Positions 37,203 through 45,530 of a stretch of 64,000 bases of DNA are shown here, piece by piece. Every line of letters begins with the position of its first letter. Position 1 is the first letter of the stretch. Where the stretch lies: NCBI GenBank assembly GCA_041484195.1, contig JBGPHC010000020.1, forward strand, positions 11,427 to 75,426. The letters are read 5' to 3'. This DNA comes from PSRI01 sp041484195. GTDB taxonomy: Bacteria > Bacteroidota > Bacteroidia > Chitinophagales > Chitinophagaceae. The position numbers were made by a program, and so were the translations under genes. A model generated the notes under the pieces. It had not been told where the DNA came from. It searched no databases and saw only the letters and a program-made list of their open reading frames with translations.

Positions 37203-37859
37203 ATGAATATTGCCTCCTATATTGATCACACGATCCTCAAACCCACTGCTACCCTGGGTGATATTGAAAAAGCCTGCAATGAAGCCCTGCAATTTGGATT
37301 CGCGGCCGTATGCGTCCCACCTCTCTACATTAAGAAAACCCAGACACTATTAAAAGGGTCTGACATAAAAAAAGCAACCGTAATTGGCTTTCCCTTTGGG
37401 TATTCCGCCATCGAGGCAAAATTGGCTGAAACGGTACTAGCCATCGTGGATGGTGCTGATGAACTTGACTTCGTAATCAATATCTCCGCCCTGAAGAACG
37501 CCGACTGGCAATTCCTGGCAAACGAGATTAACAATATTTTACCGGTGGTAAGGAAAGAAAAAAAAATCATAAAGACTATTATTGAAACCGGGGTATTAAC
37601 TGATGATGAGATCATTAGATGTTGCGAACTTTACGGAGCAGCGGGGGTTGATTATATGAAGACTTCCACGGGCTATGCGGAAAAAGGGGCCACCGTAGAA
37701 ACTGTACAACTCTTGAGACGACATTTACCGTCTTCAGTAAGGATCAAGGCTTCCGGTGGGATTCGTACATTTGAATTTGCAAGTCAATTGATCGCGGCCG
37801 GTGCCGACAGGCTGGGCTGCAGTGCTTCCGTGGAAATAGTGAGGCAATCACAACTATAA
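37203..37859 (+). CDS. deoC: Deoxyribose-phosphate aldolase
   Basis: A 218-aa class I aldolase that splits 2-deoxyribose-5-phosphate into glyceraldehyde-3-phosphate and acetaldehyde in nucleoside catabolism. Schiff-base K153 lies in VDYMKTSTGY, the proton-relay pair is K182 in RIKASGGI and D89 in DELDFVINI. YIDHTILKP at the N-terminus and GFPFGYS are further hallmarks. The length matches the short bacterial form. It is probably in an operon with the SPOR-domain gene 32 bases downstream. Confidence 0.95.
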   Translation: MNIASYIDHTILKPTATLGDIEKACNEALQFGFAAVCVPPLYIKKTQTLLKGSDIKKATVIGFPFGYSAIEAKLAETVLAIVDGADELDFVINISALKNADWQFLANEINNILPVVRKEKKIIKTIIETGVLTDDEIIRCCELYGAAGVDYMKTSTGYAEKGATVETVQLLRRHLPSSVRIKASGGIRTFEFASQLIAAGADRLGCSASVEIVRQSQL

Positions 37860-37891
37860 ACAGACAAAGTTTCAAGTCAATCTTCACAGTT

Positions 37892-38341
37892 ATGAAAAAA
37901 TGCGGTTCGTTCATATTGGCATTTATATTTTTAGCTATATCGCTTCAGGCCCAAACTATCGCCGGGGATTCGGGAAAATCCGTTATCGTGCATAAAGACG
38001 CCAGGATTGACCTGCTGATTAAGAAAAACGCTGAAATAAATCAGGATACCTACATGAGCACCCGTCATAATTTGCCGGGTTTTCGTGTGCAGGTGCTGAA
38101 TACAAATGATCGTGCCAAGGCCATCTCGGTAAAGACCAGACTGCTTCAGGAGTTCCCCGCCGAAAAAACCTATTTAATATATCAGTCACCTTATTTCAAA
38201 ATACAAATCGGTAACTGCAAGACCCGCAAGGACGCCGAAAGCCTCAAAAAACTTGTCAACAGGATCTATCCTTCCGAAGTATTTATCGTGCCGGCCACTA
38301 TTGAAGTGAAGCCTGACAAAGAGGATGATCTGATACTCTAG
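37892..38341 (+). CDS. Secreted SPOR-domain protein
   Basis: A 149-aa protein with a signal peptide (residues 1-20, ending SLQAQ), a short linker, and a C-terminal SPOR repeat from about residue 62: GFRVQVLNTNDRAKAISVKTRLL, then PYFKIQIGNCKTRKDAESLKKLV. SPOR domains bind glycan strands stripped of stem peptides at division septa, so a peptidoglycan-associated role in the periplasm is expected. The protein is short and has no other domain. It lies 32 bases after deoC in the same direction. Confidence 0.8.
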   Translation: MKKCGSFILAFIFLAISLQAQTIAGDSGKSVIVHKDARIDLLIKKNAEINQDTYMSTRHNLPGFRVQVLNTNDRAKAISVKTRLLQEFPAEKTYLIYQSPYFKIQIGNCKTRKDAESLKKLVNRIYPSEVFIVPATIEVKPDKEDDLIL

Positions 38342-38479
38342 CATATTATCAGTTCTGAGTATTTTGGCGTTCAACCCGCCGCCTGAATTCAATGATGACC
38401 ACTGTATGGCCCAACCGCAGAGCCTTCCAGGGCTTCCGGCTCATTTCTCACTTCACAGTCCACTTCGTATCTTCGGGTA

Positions 38480-39667
38480 ATGTTGCAGGAACGAATCAAA
38501 AAACTGGCTTCAAAATACGCGGGGGAATTTATAGAGATAAGGCATCATCTTCATGCGCACCCTGAACTCAGCTACCAGGAATTTGAAACATCGAAATTCG
38601 TTCAGAAAAAACTGGAAGAAAGTAACATTCCCTACAGGGTCATGGCGAAGACCGGTGTCGTAGGATTGATTGAAGGAAGGAACCCCGAAAAGAAAATCAT
38701 AGCGCTGAGGGCCGATATGGACGCACTGCCCATAAAAGAAGAAAATGATATTCCTTACAAATCACAAAACGAAGGCATCATGCATGCCTGTGGCCATGAC
38801 GTTCATACTTCCTGCTTGCTGGGCGCTTCGAAGATCCTGAATGAACTCAGGAATGAGTGGGAAGGTACCATCAAGCTCATCTTTCAACCCGGGGAAGAAC
38901 GGAACCCGGGTGGCGCAAGCATTCTGATAAAAGAAGGAGTACTGGAGAAACCCAGACCCCAGGCGATTTTCGGACTGCACGTTCATCCTCAACTGGAAAC
39001 CGGCAAATTGAGTTTTAGAGCCGGAAAAGTGATGGCCAGCGCGGATGAACTCTATATAACGATAAGGGGTAAGGGAGGACATGCCGCCGCACCCCAAACT
39101 ACTGCCGACACGATCCTGATCGCGTCCCAACTAATCGTGAGCCTCCAGCAAATCATCAGCCGAAACCGGGACCCTTTTTCTCCCTCTGTCCTCTCCATCA
39201 CATCATTCCAGGGAGGACATACCACAAACGTAATACCCAGCGAAGTGAAGCTGATGGGTACTTTCCGGGCCATGGATGAAGACTGGCGATTCCGTGCCCA
39301 TGAGTTGATACGCAAACAAGCGACTGAACTGGTGCACAGCATGGGCGCTGAAATTGACCTGCACATTGATATAGGCTATCCCAATGTGTACAACAATGAA
39401 AGGCTCACGAGTATTTCCAGGTCACTTGCAGAAACATATATGGGTGGTGAAAATGTACAGGAGACTGAGCTCAGAATGGGAGCAGAAGACTTCGGCTACT
39501 ATTCCCAGCAAATTCCGGGTTGTTTTTACCGGCTGGGAGTCGGAAACATTTCGAAGGGCATTTCATCGGGCGTGCATACACCTACTTTCAATGTGGATGA
39601 AAATGCAATTGAGATTGGCATGGGCATCATGTCCTGGTTGGGCGCAAGTGTTGAATTCCGGCCCTGA
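38480..39667 (+). CDS. M20-family metal-dependent amidohydrolase/peptidase
   Basis: A 395-aa enzyme of the IAA-amino-acid-hydrolase / N-acyl-amino-acid amidohydrolase branch of M20. The start LHAHPELSYQEFETSKFV, ADMDALPIKE and the metal motif HACGHDVHTSCLLGAS are diagnostic, as are FQPGEERNPGGA and RMGAEDFGYYSQQIPGCFYRLG. No signal peptide, so it should act in the cytoplasm on N-acylated or aromatic amino-acid conjugates; the natural substrate is not visible. It starts 138 bases after the SPOR gene and ends 40 bases before the convergent Clp_N fragment. Confidence 0.9.
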   Translation: MLQERIKKLASKYAGEFIEIRHHLHAHPELSYQEFETSKFVQKKLEESNIPYRVMAKTGVVGLIEGRNPEKKIIALRADMDALPIKEENDIPYKSQNEGIMHACGHDVHTSCLLGASKILNELRNEWEGTIKLIFQPGEERNPGGASILIKEGVLEKPRPQAIFGLHVHPQLETGKLSFRAGKVMASADELYITIRGKGGHAAAPQTTADTILIASQLIVSLQQIISRNRDPFSPSVLSITSFQGGHTTNVIPSEVKLMGTFRAMDEDWRFRAHELIRKQATELVHSMGAEIDLHIDIGYPNVYNNERLTSISRSLAETYMGGENVQETELRMGAEDFGYYSQQIPGCFYRLGVGNISKGISSGVHTPTFNVDENAIEIGMGIMSWLGASVEFRP

Positions 39668-39707
39668 ATCCTTCCAGCAAGAAAATGCATTCTAGAATGA
39701 ATGGGGC

Positions 39708-40046
39708 TCAATTCCCGGTTCCCTTCATTAACATGAGCCTGGCCTGATCATAGTTCAAGCCCAACTGATTCACTATTTCGCAGGCCTTGCTTTCCTTGTT
39801 CTTCAATATCGAAAGCAGCAAATATTCTGAATCGATGGTTGAATTTTTGGATGGGGCCGCATCAGAAACCATATCTCGGACCATTTGTTCTGCCTCTTGA
39901 TTCAAAGACAATCCCGACCGCTTAAATAAACCACTGAACCGGGTCACTTTCGAGTTGCCAAAACCACTCTCTTCTTTCCTTTCGGCAATGCCACGCTCCG
40001 TTGAAGCATTTGCGACGGCATGGCAATAACGGACTGTCTGCCGGAA
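39708..40046 (-). pseudogene. Clp_N-domain protein, C-terminal half (detached fragment)
   Basis: The frame is open from just after an in-frame TAG at 40047-40049 to the stop at 39708. The part from about 39915 on reads LNQEAEQMVRDMVSDAA, IDSEYLLLSILKNKESKACEIVNQLGLNYDQARLML, which is the second Clp N-terminal repeat of small ClpC-like adaptor proteins. The first repeat is missing here and lies 1.1 kb away at 41081-41287 on the same strand. Only a GTG (39947) could start translation, and the result would lack the first repeat. The two halves were evidently one gene before the segment between them was inserted. Confidence 0.7.
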
Positions 40047-40113
40047 CTAATGCTAAATTGAAATACCAAGGTTGAAGATAAAAATAATTGCATAATGGAT
40101 AATGTCCTGCCTG

Positions 40114-40135
40114 AACCCCGATAACTATCGGGGTT
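40114..40135. repeat. Palindromic repeat, 10-bp arms
   Basis: AACCCCGATA at 40114-40123 pairs perfectly with TATCGGGGTT at 40126-40135 around a 2-base centre. No T-run follows on either strand, so it is more like a dispersed palindrome than a terminator. It lies between the left cassette end and the Clp_N fragment. Confidence 0.5.
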
Positions 40136-40178
40136 GATAAATGATTTATAGACGGGTGCTTAATGGTCAGCCGTGCTA

Positions 40179-41112
40179 TTGCAAATGCACTTGTTGGCTG
40201 TAGTGCTTAATTGAATGGTAGTTGTCTATTTGGCGTCCATTTGCGGATAGCTAAAATGAAAAGTACAAAAAAAATGGCAGTTACTATTGTCGTCAAAATA
40301 AACTGTCCATTAAATTGAGGATTTTTTTCATCGCTTATTACATTTATCAAAGATGGTTTTACTTGTCCTATCGTCGGATCATTAATGTGCATGTTTGAAA
40401 AAACAAATAGACTAACCCAATTGTTTCCCAAGTGAAGGCCGACAGGAAAATATAATGTTTTTGATTTTAAGAAAGCAGTCGCATAAAGTACATGTCCCAA
40501 ACCAGAAATAAGCAAGATTGTCATAAGTACAGGATTGCCGAATGCCCCAAGATTTAACCAATGAGACAAAATAAAAAGCGCAGCGAAAATAATGTTTGCT
40601 GTCATCACGCTTGAAATTTCGACGGTTTTTTTAAAACAAATTCCTCTGAAAGCTAATTCTTCAAGCATTACGGTGGGAAGCAAAAGCCATAATCCACTGA
40701 GAACATAAGAACCATTAAAGTTTTGATTGAATACTACAGGATATCCTTTGATAAACGAAATTGTGTAAACAAGAGGAATAACAAAAATTCCTCCAATAAA
40801 TAAGCCCAACAATCCAAAACCAAAGTTTCGCAATCTTGGATTTAAACCTAATTCCGAAAGGTTTTTACCTTCTTTTTTATAAGCCTGCCATGTAATCACC
40901 AAAATAGCAATAATAACTATTACATTGGCTATTTGGGAAGGAACTCTTAATAGTCCATTTAATACAAAGCCGCCAAGAATAAAAGTTGTCAGTACAAAAC
41001 TAATAAACAAGAAGACGATCTTGGCAACCTGTGTTTTAAATAAGTTCTTTTTCATATCATCTTTAAGTGTTTGAAGGGTTTCACAACACTATAACCAACA
41101 ATGCTTTTTGCA
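40179..41112. mobile_element. Cassette-like insertion carrying a CPBP protease, bounded by imperfect inverted repeats
   Basis: The left end (40179-40206) and the reverse complement of the right end (41086-41112) agree at 20 of 27 positions without gaps, sharing TTGCAAA, TTGTTGG and TAGTG. The left copy touches the stop codon of the CPBP gene; the right copy lies about 31 bases before its start. The right copy overlaps the last Clp_N codons (LQKAL), so the junction with the broken host gene is inside it. The left side can also fold: AGCC and GTGC upstream pair with GCAC and GGCT. No transposase or integrase is present. The layout is that of a one-gene cassette recombined at a repeat-like site; the enzyme responsible is unknown. 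Confidence 0.5.
40207..41055 (-). CDS. CPBP-family (CAAX-like) intramembrane metalloprotease
   Basis: A 282-aa polytopic membrane protein with about eight hydrophobic segments. The CPBP/Abi motifs are complete: EELAFR at residues 132-137 (glutamates 132 and 133, R137), H165 in LSHWLNLG, and HLGNNW with H208 and N212. These form the intramembrane glutamate/histidine site of Rce1-like proteases. Bacterial members are linked to bacteriocin immunity or maturation and other roles; the target here is unknown. The gene is AT-rich compared with its neighbours and sits between inverted repeats inside a broken Clp_N gene, so it was probably acquired. Confidence 0.85.
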   Translation of the reverse strand: MKKNLFKTQVAKIVFLFISFVLTTFILGGFVLNGLLRVPSQIANVIVIIAILVITWQAYKKEGKNLSELGLNPRLRNFGFGLLGLFIGGIFVIPLVYTISFIKGYPVVFNQNFNGSYVLSGLWLLLPTVMLEELAFRGICFKKTVEISSVMTANIIFAALFILSHWLNLGAFGNPVLMTILLISGLGHVLYATAFLKSKTLYFPVGLHLGNNWVSLFVFSNMHINDPTIGQVKPSLINVISDEKNPQFNGQFILTTIVTAIFFVLFILAIRKWTPNRQLPFN

Positions 41113-41287
41113 AGCCACTCATCTCAATATGGGCTTTAGTCATTAACCCCGGCGCATTATTGTCGTTATCGCTGATCAGCCCTAATAGGATGTGTTCCAT
41201 CCCGATATATTTGGCTCCTGTTCGCAAAGCTCCTTCCAAAGACATAGAAAAAATTTCCTTCAGCTTTCTTGAAAATTCATTTCGCAT
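41081..41287 (-). pseudogene. Clp_N-domain protein, N-terminal half
   Basis: 68 codons from ATG at 41287. MRNEFSRKLKEIFSMSLEGA and YIGMEHILLGLISDNDNNAPGLM are the first Clp N-terminal repeat, as in ClpC N-domains (family text: YIGTEHLLLG). Likeness ends at SGLQKAL; the last codons (LVIVL and stop) come from the inserted segment. The matching second repeat is at 39708-40046. The product would be half a domain. A native partner AAA+ gene is not in the window; intact small Clp_N proteins are thought to modulate Clp proteases. Confidence 0.7.
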
Positions 41288-41372
41288 AAAAAAAATTGAG
41301 TTCGGGAACAGAATATGAGATCATTTTAAGAAGCTGTAACAATGCAACAACTGAAGCCGCCAGAGGAAAATC

Positions 41373-41966
41373 TCAATAACCCGCGAGCACTGAATCCAAT
41401 TTTTGGTAAAGCAATGCTCCGTCGCTTGGCCTGAGTTCTGAATTCTCCGGATCTGCCGATTGCCTCCCAACAATCCGGCCTTCTCTGTTTACAATAAAAT
41501 AATAAGGCAGGTAGGGGAAAAATTTTTCCTCACTGGCCTCTCCCGTGATTTCGAGTGCAAGTTTTCTCTCCCCGGCGCCTCCCCTTACCAATACATGGTA
41601 GCCCTCGGGCTGCAATAGACGCAGTTTTTCCTTCCAGCGTAGCTCAGGTATAGGATGCCGGTCCAGGCAGATATATAGAAAGGCAATGTCCTTCGAATTC
41701 TTATAACGTGCTGTCAATTTAGGCGTAAAATTTTTCAATTCTTCCATGCAGGGAGTGCAGGTTGTTCCCCATACATCCACATAAACCACTTTGCTACTGA
41801 ATTCGGGAAGGCGGAGGATATCGGCTAAAGAACTAAATGCGGAATCCTCACGCAAGAACCTGATTTTATCCGTTCCCTTATATGATGTTCTCCATAATAC
41901 CCAACCCGAAGCGATGAATGGGATGACAAGGACGGAACAGATGGTATATTTAAGCCAGTTTCTCAT
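41373..41966 (-). CDS. TlpA/ResA-like thioredoxin-fold protein, membrane-anchored
   Basis: A 197-aa protein with one N-terminal hydrophobic segment (residues 8-25) and a periplasmic thioredoxin domain. The redox site is GTTCTPCMEEL with C70 and C73, preceded by KVVYVDVW, as in TlpA/ResA proteins that reduce disulphides during cytochrome maturation or oxidative defence. The later PYYFIVNREGRIVG carries the cis-proline region. It is shorter than TlpA proteins with an extra N-terminal domain. It lies 30 bases downstream of the next gene, on the same strand. Confidence 0.8.
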   Translation of the reverse strand: MRNWLKYTICSVLVIPFIASGWVLWRTSYKGTDKIRFLREDSAFSSLADILRLPEFSSKVVYVDVWGTTCTPCMEELKNFTPKLTARYKNSKDIAFLYICLDRHPIPELRWKEKLRLLQPEGYHVLVRGGAGERKLALEITGEASEEKFFPYLPYYFIVNREGRIVGRQSADPENSELRPSDGALLYQKLDSVLAGY

Positions 41967-41996
41967 GGGAAAATGGGCACGCTTTGATTAGCTGTT

Positions 41997-42449
41997 TTAA
42001 TTCTGCTTTTGGTCCATGATCTCGAAATACATTTTTTCGGGGTCTGTGCCTGGGGAAACATCCTTTGCTCCGAAAAGTTTGAATTTGCCATTCTTCGCTT
42101 CAAGCGTGAAGATCAGTTTCTCTTCCTTTTCGGTTCCGTCGCGAAGCATGATACCATTTACTTTGGCTAACATGCTTCCCTCTGTAAAAGCGCTGTTCAT
42201 CTTACAGTCTTTTTCTCTTATGAAACCATGAATCTCCATTTGGCGGCCATCCTGCATAGTGACTGCCAGATTTATACTGTCTTTGGAAAAAACAATGTCA
42301 ACATGCACATTTTGATCTTCCCCCATGGATCCGTCTGCATTCATCCTGGTGGCTTTTTCGCATTTCAACTTCAACTGTTTATCGCACTGGCCGAGAGCTA
42401 TATTGGCCAGCAACAGCGTCAAACCCAGAAATAATAATTGTCTGCGCAT
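41997..42449 (-). CDS. Secreted protein of unknown function
   Basis: A 150-aa protein with a signal peptide (residues 1-20, ending ALGQC). I do not recognise a family. The mature part is charged, with three cysteines and a beta-rich pattern (VHVDIVFSKDSINLAVTM, KLIFTLEAKNGKFKLFG). The cysteine directly at the predicted cleavage site could make it a lipoprotein, but a small residue before it is missing in the strict sense (LGQC). It is 99 bases downstream of the ABC operon and 30 bases upstream of the TlpA-like gene. It shares a 16-base start region with the GntR gene at 45159-45530. Confidence 0.6.
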   Translation of the reverse strand: MRRQLLFLGLTLLLANIALGQCDKQLKLKCEKATRMNADGSMGEDQNVHVDIVFSKDSINLAVTMQDGRQMEIHGFIREKDCKMNSAFTEGSMLAKVNGIMLRDGTEKEEKLIFTLEAKNGKFKLFGAKDVSPGTDPEKMYFEIMDQKQN

Positions 42450-42548
42450 GATTTGAATTTTTTATTTGAATAAATTATTTTCACTTCAGGTAGTGGAGCC
42501 CGTAGTCGATCCATTACCCAATCAGAAATGAGTAATTTCAAATTGGCT

Positions 42549-43325
42549 CTATCCCCGCTCCCTTCTCCAAACGCTATAGCCAAAACCCAGCCCCAGGAAT
42601 AAACCGAACCAGAGTACGGAATGAATTAATACTTTCTGCAAAGTATCTTGTGGCAGGCCAGGGTTCTTGAAATAGGCCAGCATGCCATACATATAAGGGT
42701 AGTAATCAATATGCTCCCATTGCCGGATGATGAAGCCAGCGATCAGCAGACCCAGCCCCATCGCCATGGGTACAATAAAATTCCTGAACCGGAGGCTGAG
42801 GAAATACTGAATACCGATGATGCCCAAAATAGCAACAAACATTCGTCCAGACAATAGCAGCATCTTCATCAGGGGTATCGGGGTAGAATAAAAATTGTAC
42901 TTGGGCCTGGCAAGATTGATGGCCAAACCGCTAAGAATAATAAATACATTGAACAGGATGAAGCATAGCAGTATCATCACCAGCATTACGATCAGCTTGG
43001 AAAAAAATATGTCGGCATAGGTTCTGGGTGAAGCATATACCTGTTTCCAGGTATTATTTCTGTATTCAATTTGAATTACGAGTCCTGTTACTAAAATGAT
43101 ATAGACCACGAGCAGGAAGGCAGAAGCCACTTCCCAGTTCTCATTGATAAATATGTTCCAAACATCGGCCTTATATCTCGGTACAAATACGTCAGGCCTT
43201 GCCACGCATTTTATGAAATTTATGACGGGCACAAAAGCTGCACCGAGTAGTGTAAGCCAGAAGGCAGCCGTTCTTTTTGTTTTTAAAAATTCGCCGCTTG
43301 TGTTGCTGAGAAATTTCGCCGCCAT
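42549..43325 (-). CDS. ABC-2-type transporter permease
   Basis: A 258-aa membrane protein with six hydrophobic segments, starting after a short cytoplasmic KFLSNTSGEFLKTKRTAAFW, the usual beginning of ABC-2 permeases. It starts 3 bases after the ATPase gene 43329-44240, so it is translationally coupled to it and is its channel partner. Typical cargoes of such pairs are lipids, peptides or drugs; none is visible here. It is the last gene of the YtrA-type operon. Confidence 0.8.
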   Translation of the reverse strand: MAAKFLSNTSGEFLKTKRTAAFWLTLLGAAFVPVINFIKCVARPDVFVPRYKADVWNIFINENWEVASAFLLVVYIILVTGLVIQIEYRNNTWKQVYASPRTYADIFFSKLIVMLVMILLCFILFNVFIILSGLAINLARPKYNFYSTPIPLMKMLLLSGRMFVAILGIIGIQYFLSLRFRNFIVPMAMGLGLLIAGFIIRQWEHIDYYPYMYGMLAYFKNPGLPQDTLQKVLIHSVLWFGLFLGLGFGYSVWRRERG

Positions 43326-43328
43326 GAT

Positions 43329-44240
43329 TTATTCAGATGTGATTTGAATGAATAAATTTTCCAGGTCATTCTGAGCGACCGCCATTTGGTACACTTCCAC
43401 GCCTCCATTCACCAGAATGCGGTTCATCTGTGCTACTTGTTCTTTGCTTTCGAACTCCAGCCCTATCCGGCTGCCATTTATATTTTTTATACGATATCCT
43501 GCGCCGAGCAGATCAGCTGCCTGCTTCGTATTGCTAACCTCTATTTCGATGGCCGACTGTTTTGATTTAAGGAGGTGCAATTGGTCAAGGGAGCCCTGGA
43601 ACAAGAGTTGACCTTTATGTATGATGCCTGCATGGGTGGCCATTTTCTGCACTTCGCTCAATAGATGGCTGGATACGATAATTGTTTTCCCATGTTGAGC
43701 GTTTAGGCCCCTGATCAATTCCCTGGTTTCAATGATCCCGCTCGGATCCAGGCCATTGGTGGGTTCATCCAGGATGAGTAAGGCGGGATCGTTCAGCAAG
43801 GCCAAGCCGATGGCTAAGCGCTGTTTCATTCCGAAGGAGTAGTCTTTGGCTTTCTTGCGTTGAGCAGCAGTCAGTCTCACCATCTCCAATACCTGGTCAA
43901 TCCTTTTCCTGTCGCACCCATAGGTCTTCCTTAATATTTCCAGATTTTCGCGGCCAGTGAGGTGACCATACAATGAAGGCTGTTCAATGAGCGCGCCCAC
44001 CTGTTGGAGGATGGAAATGCGGTTTTTTGAAAACTCTTTGCCGAATATTTCAATCTTTCCACCATCAGTCTTTAATAATCCCAGTAATAGACGAATGGTA
44101 GTGGTTTTCCCAGCTCCATTGGGACCAAGGAAACCATACACGCTTCCTGCAGGTACCCGCAGGTCAAGCCCGTCGGGGACTCTCTCGCCCTTTCGGAATT
44201 CATGAGAAAGATTTTGAGTTTCTATGATGTAGTTACTCAT
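43329..44240 (-). CDS. ABC transporter ATPase, drug/peptide exporter type
   Basis: A 303-aa ATPase. Walker A GPNGAGKTTTIRLLLG (residues 37-52), signature YSFGMKQRLAIGLALL, Walker B ALLILDEPTNGLDPSG and the switch histidine in TIIVSSHLLSEV are intact. The C-terminal 80 residues form the accessory domain common in CcmA/BcrA-type ATPases (LLGAGYRIKNINGSRIGLEF). It pairs with the permease that starts 3 bases later. It is the sixth gene of a seven-gene operon, 24 bases after the 58-aa peptide gene. Confidence 0.88.
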   Translation of the reverse strand: MSNYIIETQNLSHEFRKGERVPDGLDLRVPAGSVYGFLGPNGAGKTTTIRLLLGLLKTDGGKIEIFGKEFSKNRISILQQVGALIEQPSLYGHLTGRENLEILRKTYGCDRKRIDQVLEMVRLTAAQRKKAKDYSFGMKQRLAIGLALLNDPALLILDEPTNGLDPSGIIETRELIRGLNAQHGKTIIVSSHLLSEVQKMATHAGIIHKGQLLFQGSLDQLHLLKSKQSAIEIEVSNTKQAADLLGAGYRIKNINGSRIGLEFESKEQVAQMNRILVNGGVEVYQMAVAQNDLENLFIQITSE

Positions 44241-44264
44241 GACTCGACTGTGGTATTAGAGAAA

Positions 44265-44441
44265 TTATTCGGGCAGGAATAAAATATGCGGTTCATGGCT
44301 TACGACAGGAAGAGGCGCATTTGTACCAGAAGGCGTTGTGGCTTTTTCAACACGTGAAAAACTTTCGAGCCTGGAATATATGGCGAAGAAAAGGCAGAGT
44401 ATTGTAGCCAACATCAATATGCCTGATAAATTCTTTTTCAT
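44265..44441 (-). CDS. 58-aa single-pass membrane peptide in the ABC operon
   Basis: ATG at 44441 opens a 58-codon frame ending TAA at 44265-44267. The product begins MKKNLSGILMLATILCLFFAIY, a basic end followed by one hydrophobic helix, then SRLESFSRVEK and a proline-rich tail PLPVVSHEPHILFLPE. It fits exactly in the gap between the GntR-operon adhesin-like gene (25 bases upstream) and the second ABC ATPase (24 bases downstream), same strand, so it is very likely a real small gene. It could be a small subunit or modulator of the exporter; the family is not recognised. Confidence 0.6.
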   Translation of the reverse strand: MKKNLSGILMLATILCLFFAIYSRLESFSRVEKATTPSGTNAPLPVVSHEPHILFLPE

Positions 44442-44466
44442 AAAACAGGTATTAAAATTGTTTTAG

Positions 44467-45141
44467 TTAATGGTTGTTTTTTTCTATGAAAGTCTTCAGG
44501 GTTTTACCGTCCACTTCCAGCCTGGAACTATCTGATAAATTCACCATTCCAATTTCTTCCAAATGGCCCTGATCCATTGTAAATCTGGACTTCTGATTAA
44601 GCTGGAGGTTCAGCTTGCGCACTATGCCGTCATCTTGCAGGTGGATTTCGGAATCATTGTCAGCCACAACGGTCAACGAATCAATGGTGGCGTTTATATA
44701 CAGTCCGCTTGCCACTGCATGTGCGTTGATCCATTTCCAACCCTGTTCTCCCAATCCCATGTCACTATTATTTAATGAAAGATTGATGGAAGAGGGGCAA
44801 AATATGGTGGCATTAGCGTAGGCTCTTTCGCCTGAATATTTGCCGGCGGGTTTGATATACAATGTACCGTCTTTAACAGTATAGCTCATCTCGGTTCTGT
44901 CGTTGCGGTTGGTTCTCAGAAGAAAACTGTCTGAAGGCACCAGGGAAATACCATTACAGTTTTCAATGCTGATGGTATTGAACTTATCCAGTTGTTTTGA
45001 ATTATTGTTTGATTCATCCAGCTGTGCCTGGGTTATAAAATCTCCTTTCTTATACTTCGCATAAAGCGCCAGGTCAGTGGCTGTAAATAAGGCAAACACC
45101 AGGAGTGCTAATGCTAATATTATCTTGTTACTTTTTTTCAT
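44467..45141 (-). CDS. Envelope protein with DUF2807-like beta-helix
   Basis: A 224-aa protein with a signal anchor (residues 7-27, ILALALLVFALFTATDLALYA) and a body made of repeated short beta-strands (LNNSDMGLGEQ, LYINATIDSLTVVADNDSEIHLQDD, KLNLQLNQKSRFTMDQGH), as in the 'auto-transporter adhesin head GIN' (DUF2807) proteins that often accompany GntR/ABC operons in Bacteroidota. The role is unknown. It starts 17 bases after the GntR gene. Confidence 0.6.
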   Translation of the reverse strand: MKKSNKIILALALLVFALFTATDLALYAKYKKGDFITQAQLDESNNNSKQLDKFNTISIENCNGISLVPSDSFLLRTNRNDRTEMSYTVKDGTLYIKPAGKYSGERAYANATIFCPSSINLSLNNSDMGLGEQGWKWINAHAVASGLYINATIDSLTVVADNDSEIHLQDDGIVRKLNLQLNQKSRFTMDQGHLEEIGMVNLSDSSRLEVDGKTLKTFIEKNNH

Positions 45142-45158
45142 GTTCGATGTTTATGACC

Positions 45159-45530
45159 TTAGGAGAAATTTTGTTTTACGAATGATTCAAATTTGGGCTT
45201 GAGTTCTTCCACCTCCATATCAAGCAGGTACATATTCCTGAATAAACCCGGGAGATCTTTTTGCGTGAATTCCTCTTTTCGGTAGGCGATGGCATGCTTT
45301 ACTGCGTCGGGCGACACAAAAAAACCTATCCCGCGCTGGTTATGAATAATTTGCTGTTGCTGAAGGAAATCGTATGTGCGCATTACGGTATTGGGGTTGA
45401 CTTCCAATTGCACAGCGAGTTCTCTGACCGATGGTATGCGTTCTTCCGGCTTCCATTCTTTCAGAAGGATCTTCTCGCAAACATAGTCGGCGATCTGCAG
45501 GTATATAGCTTGAGTATCTTTGAATTGCAT
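45159..45530 (-). CDS. GntR-family repressor, YtrA subfamily
   Basis: A 123-aa regulator. The winged-helix domain spans residues 8-75, with the GntR pattern ILLKEWKPEERIPSVRELAVQLEVNPNTVMRTYDFLQQQ and the wing GIGFFVS. The effector domain is only a short helical tail of about 50 residues, which marks the YtrA subfamily; its members regulate the ABC transporter operon in which they lie. It is the third gene here, between the first permease and the adhesin-like gene. The perfect inverted repeat at 47187-47212 is the likely operator. Confidence 0.88.
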   Translation of the reverse strand: MQFKDTQAIYLQIADYVCEKILLKEWKPEERIPSVRELAVQLEVNPNTVMRTYDFLQQQQIIHNQRGIGFFVSPDAVKHAIAYRKEEFTQKDLPGLFRNMYLLDMEVEELKPKFESFVKQNFS

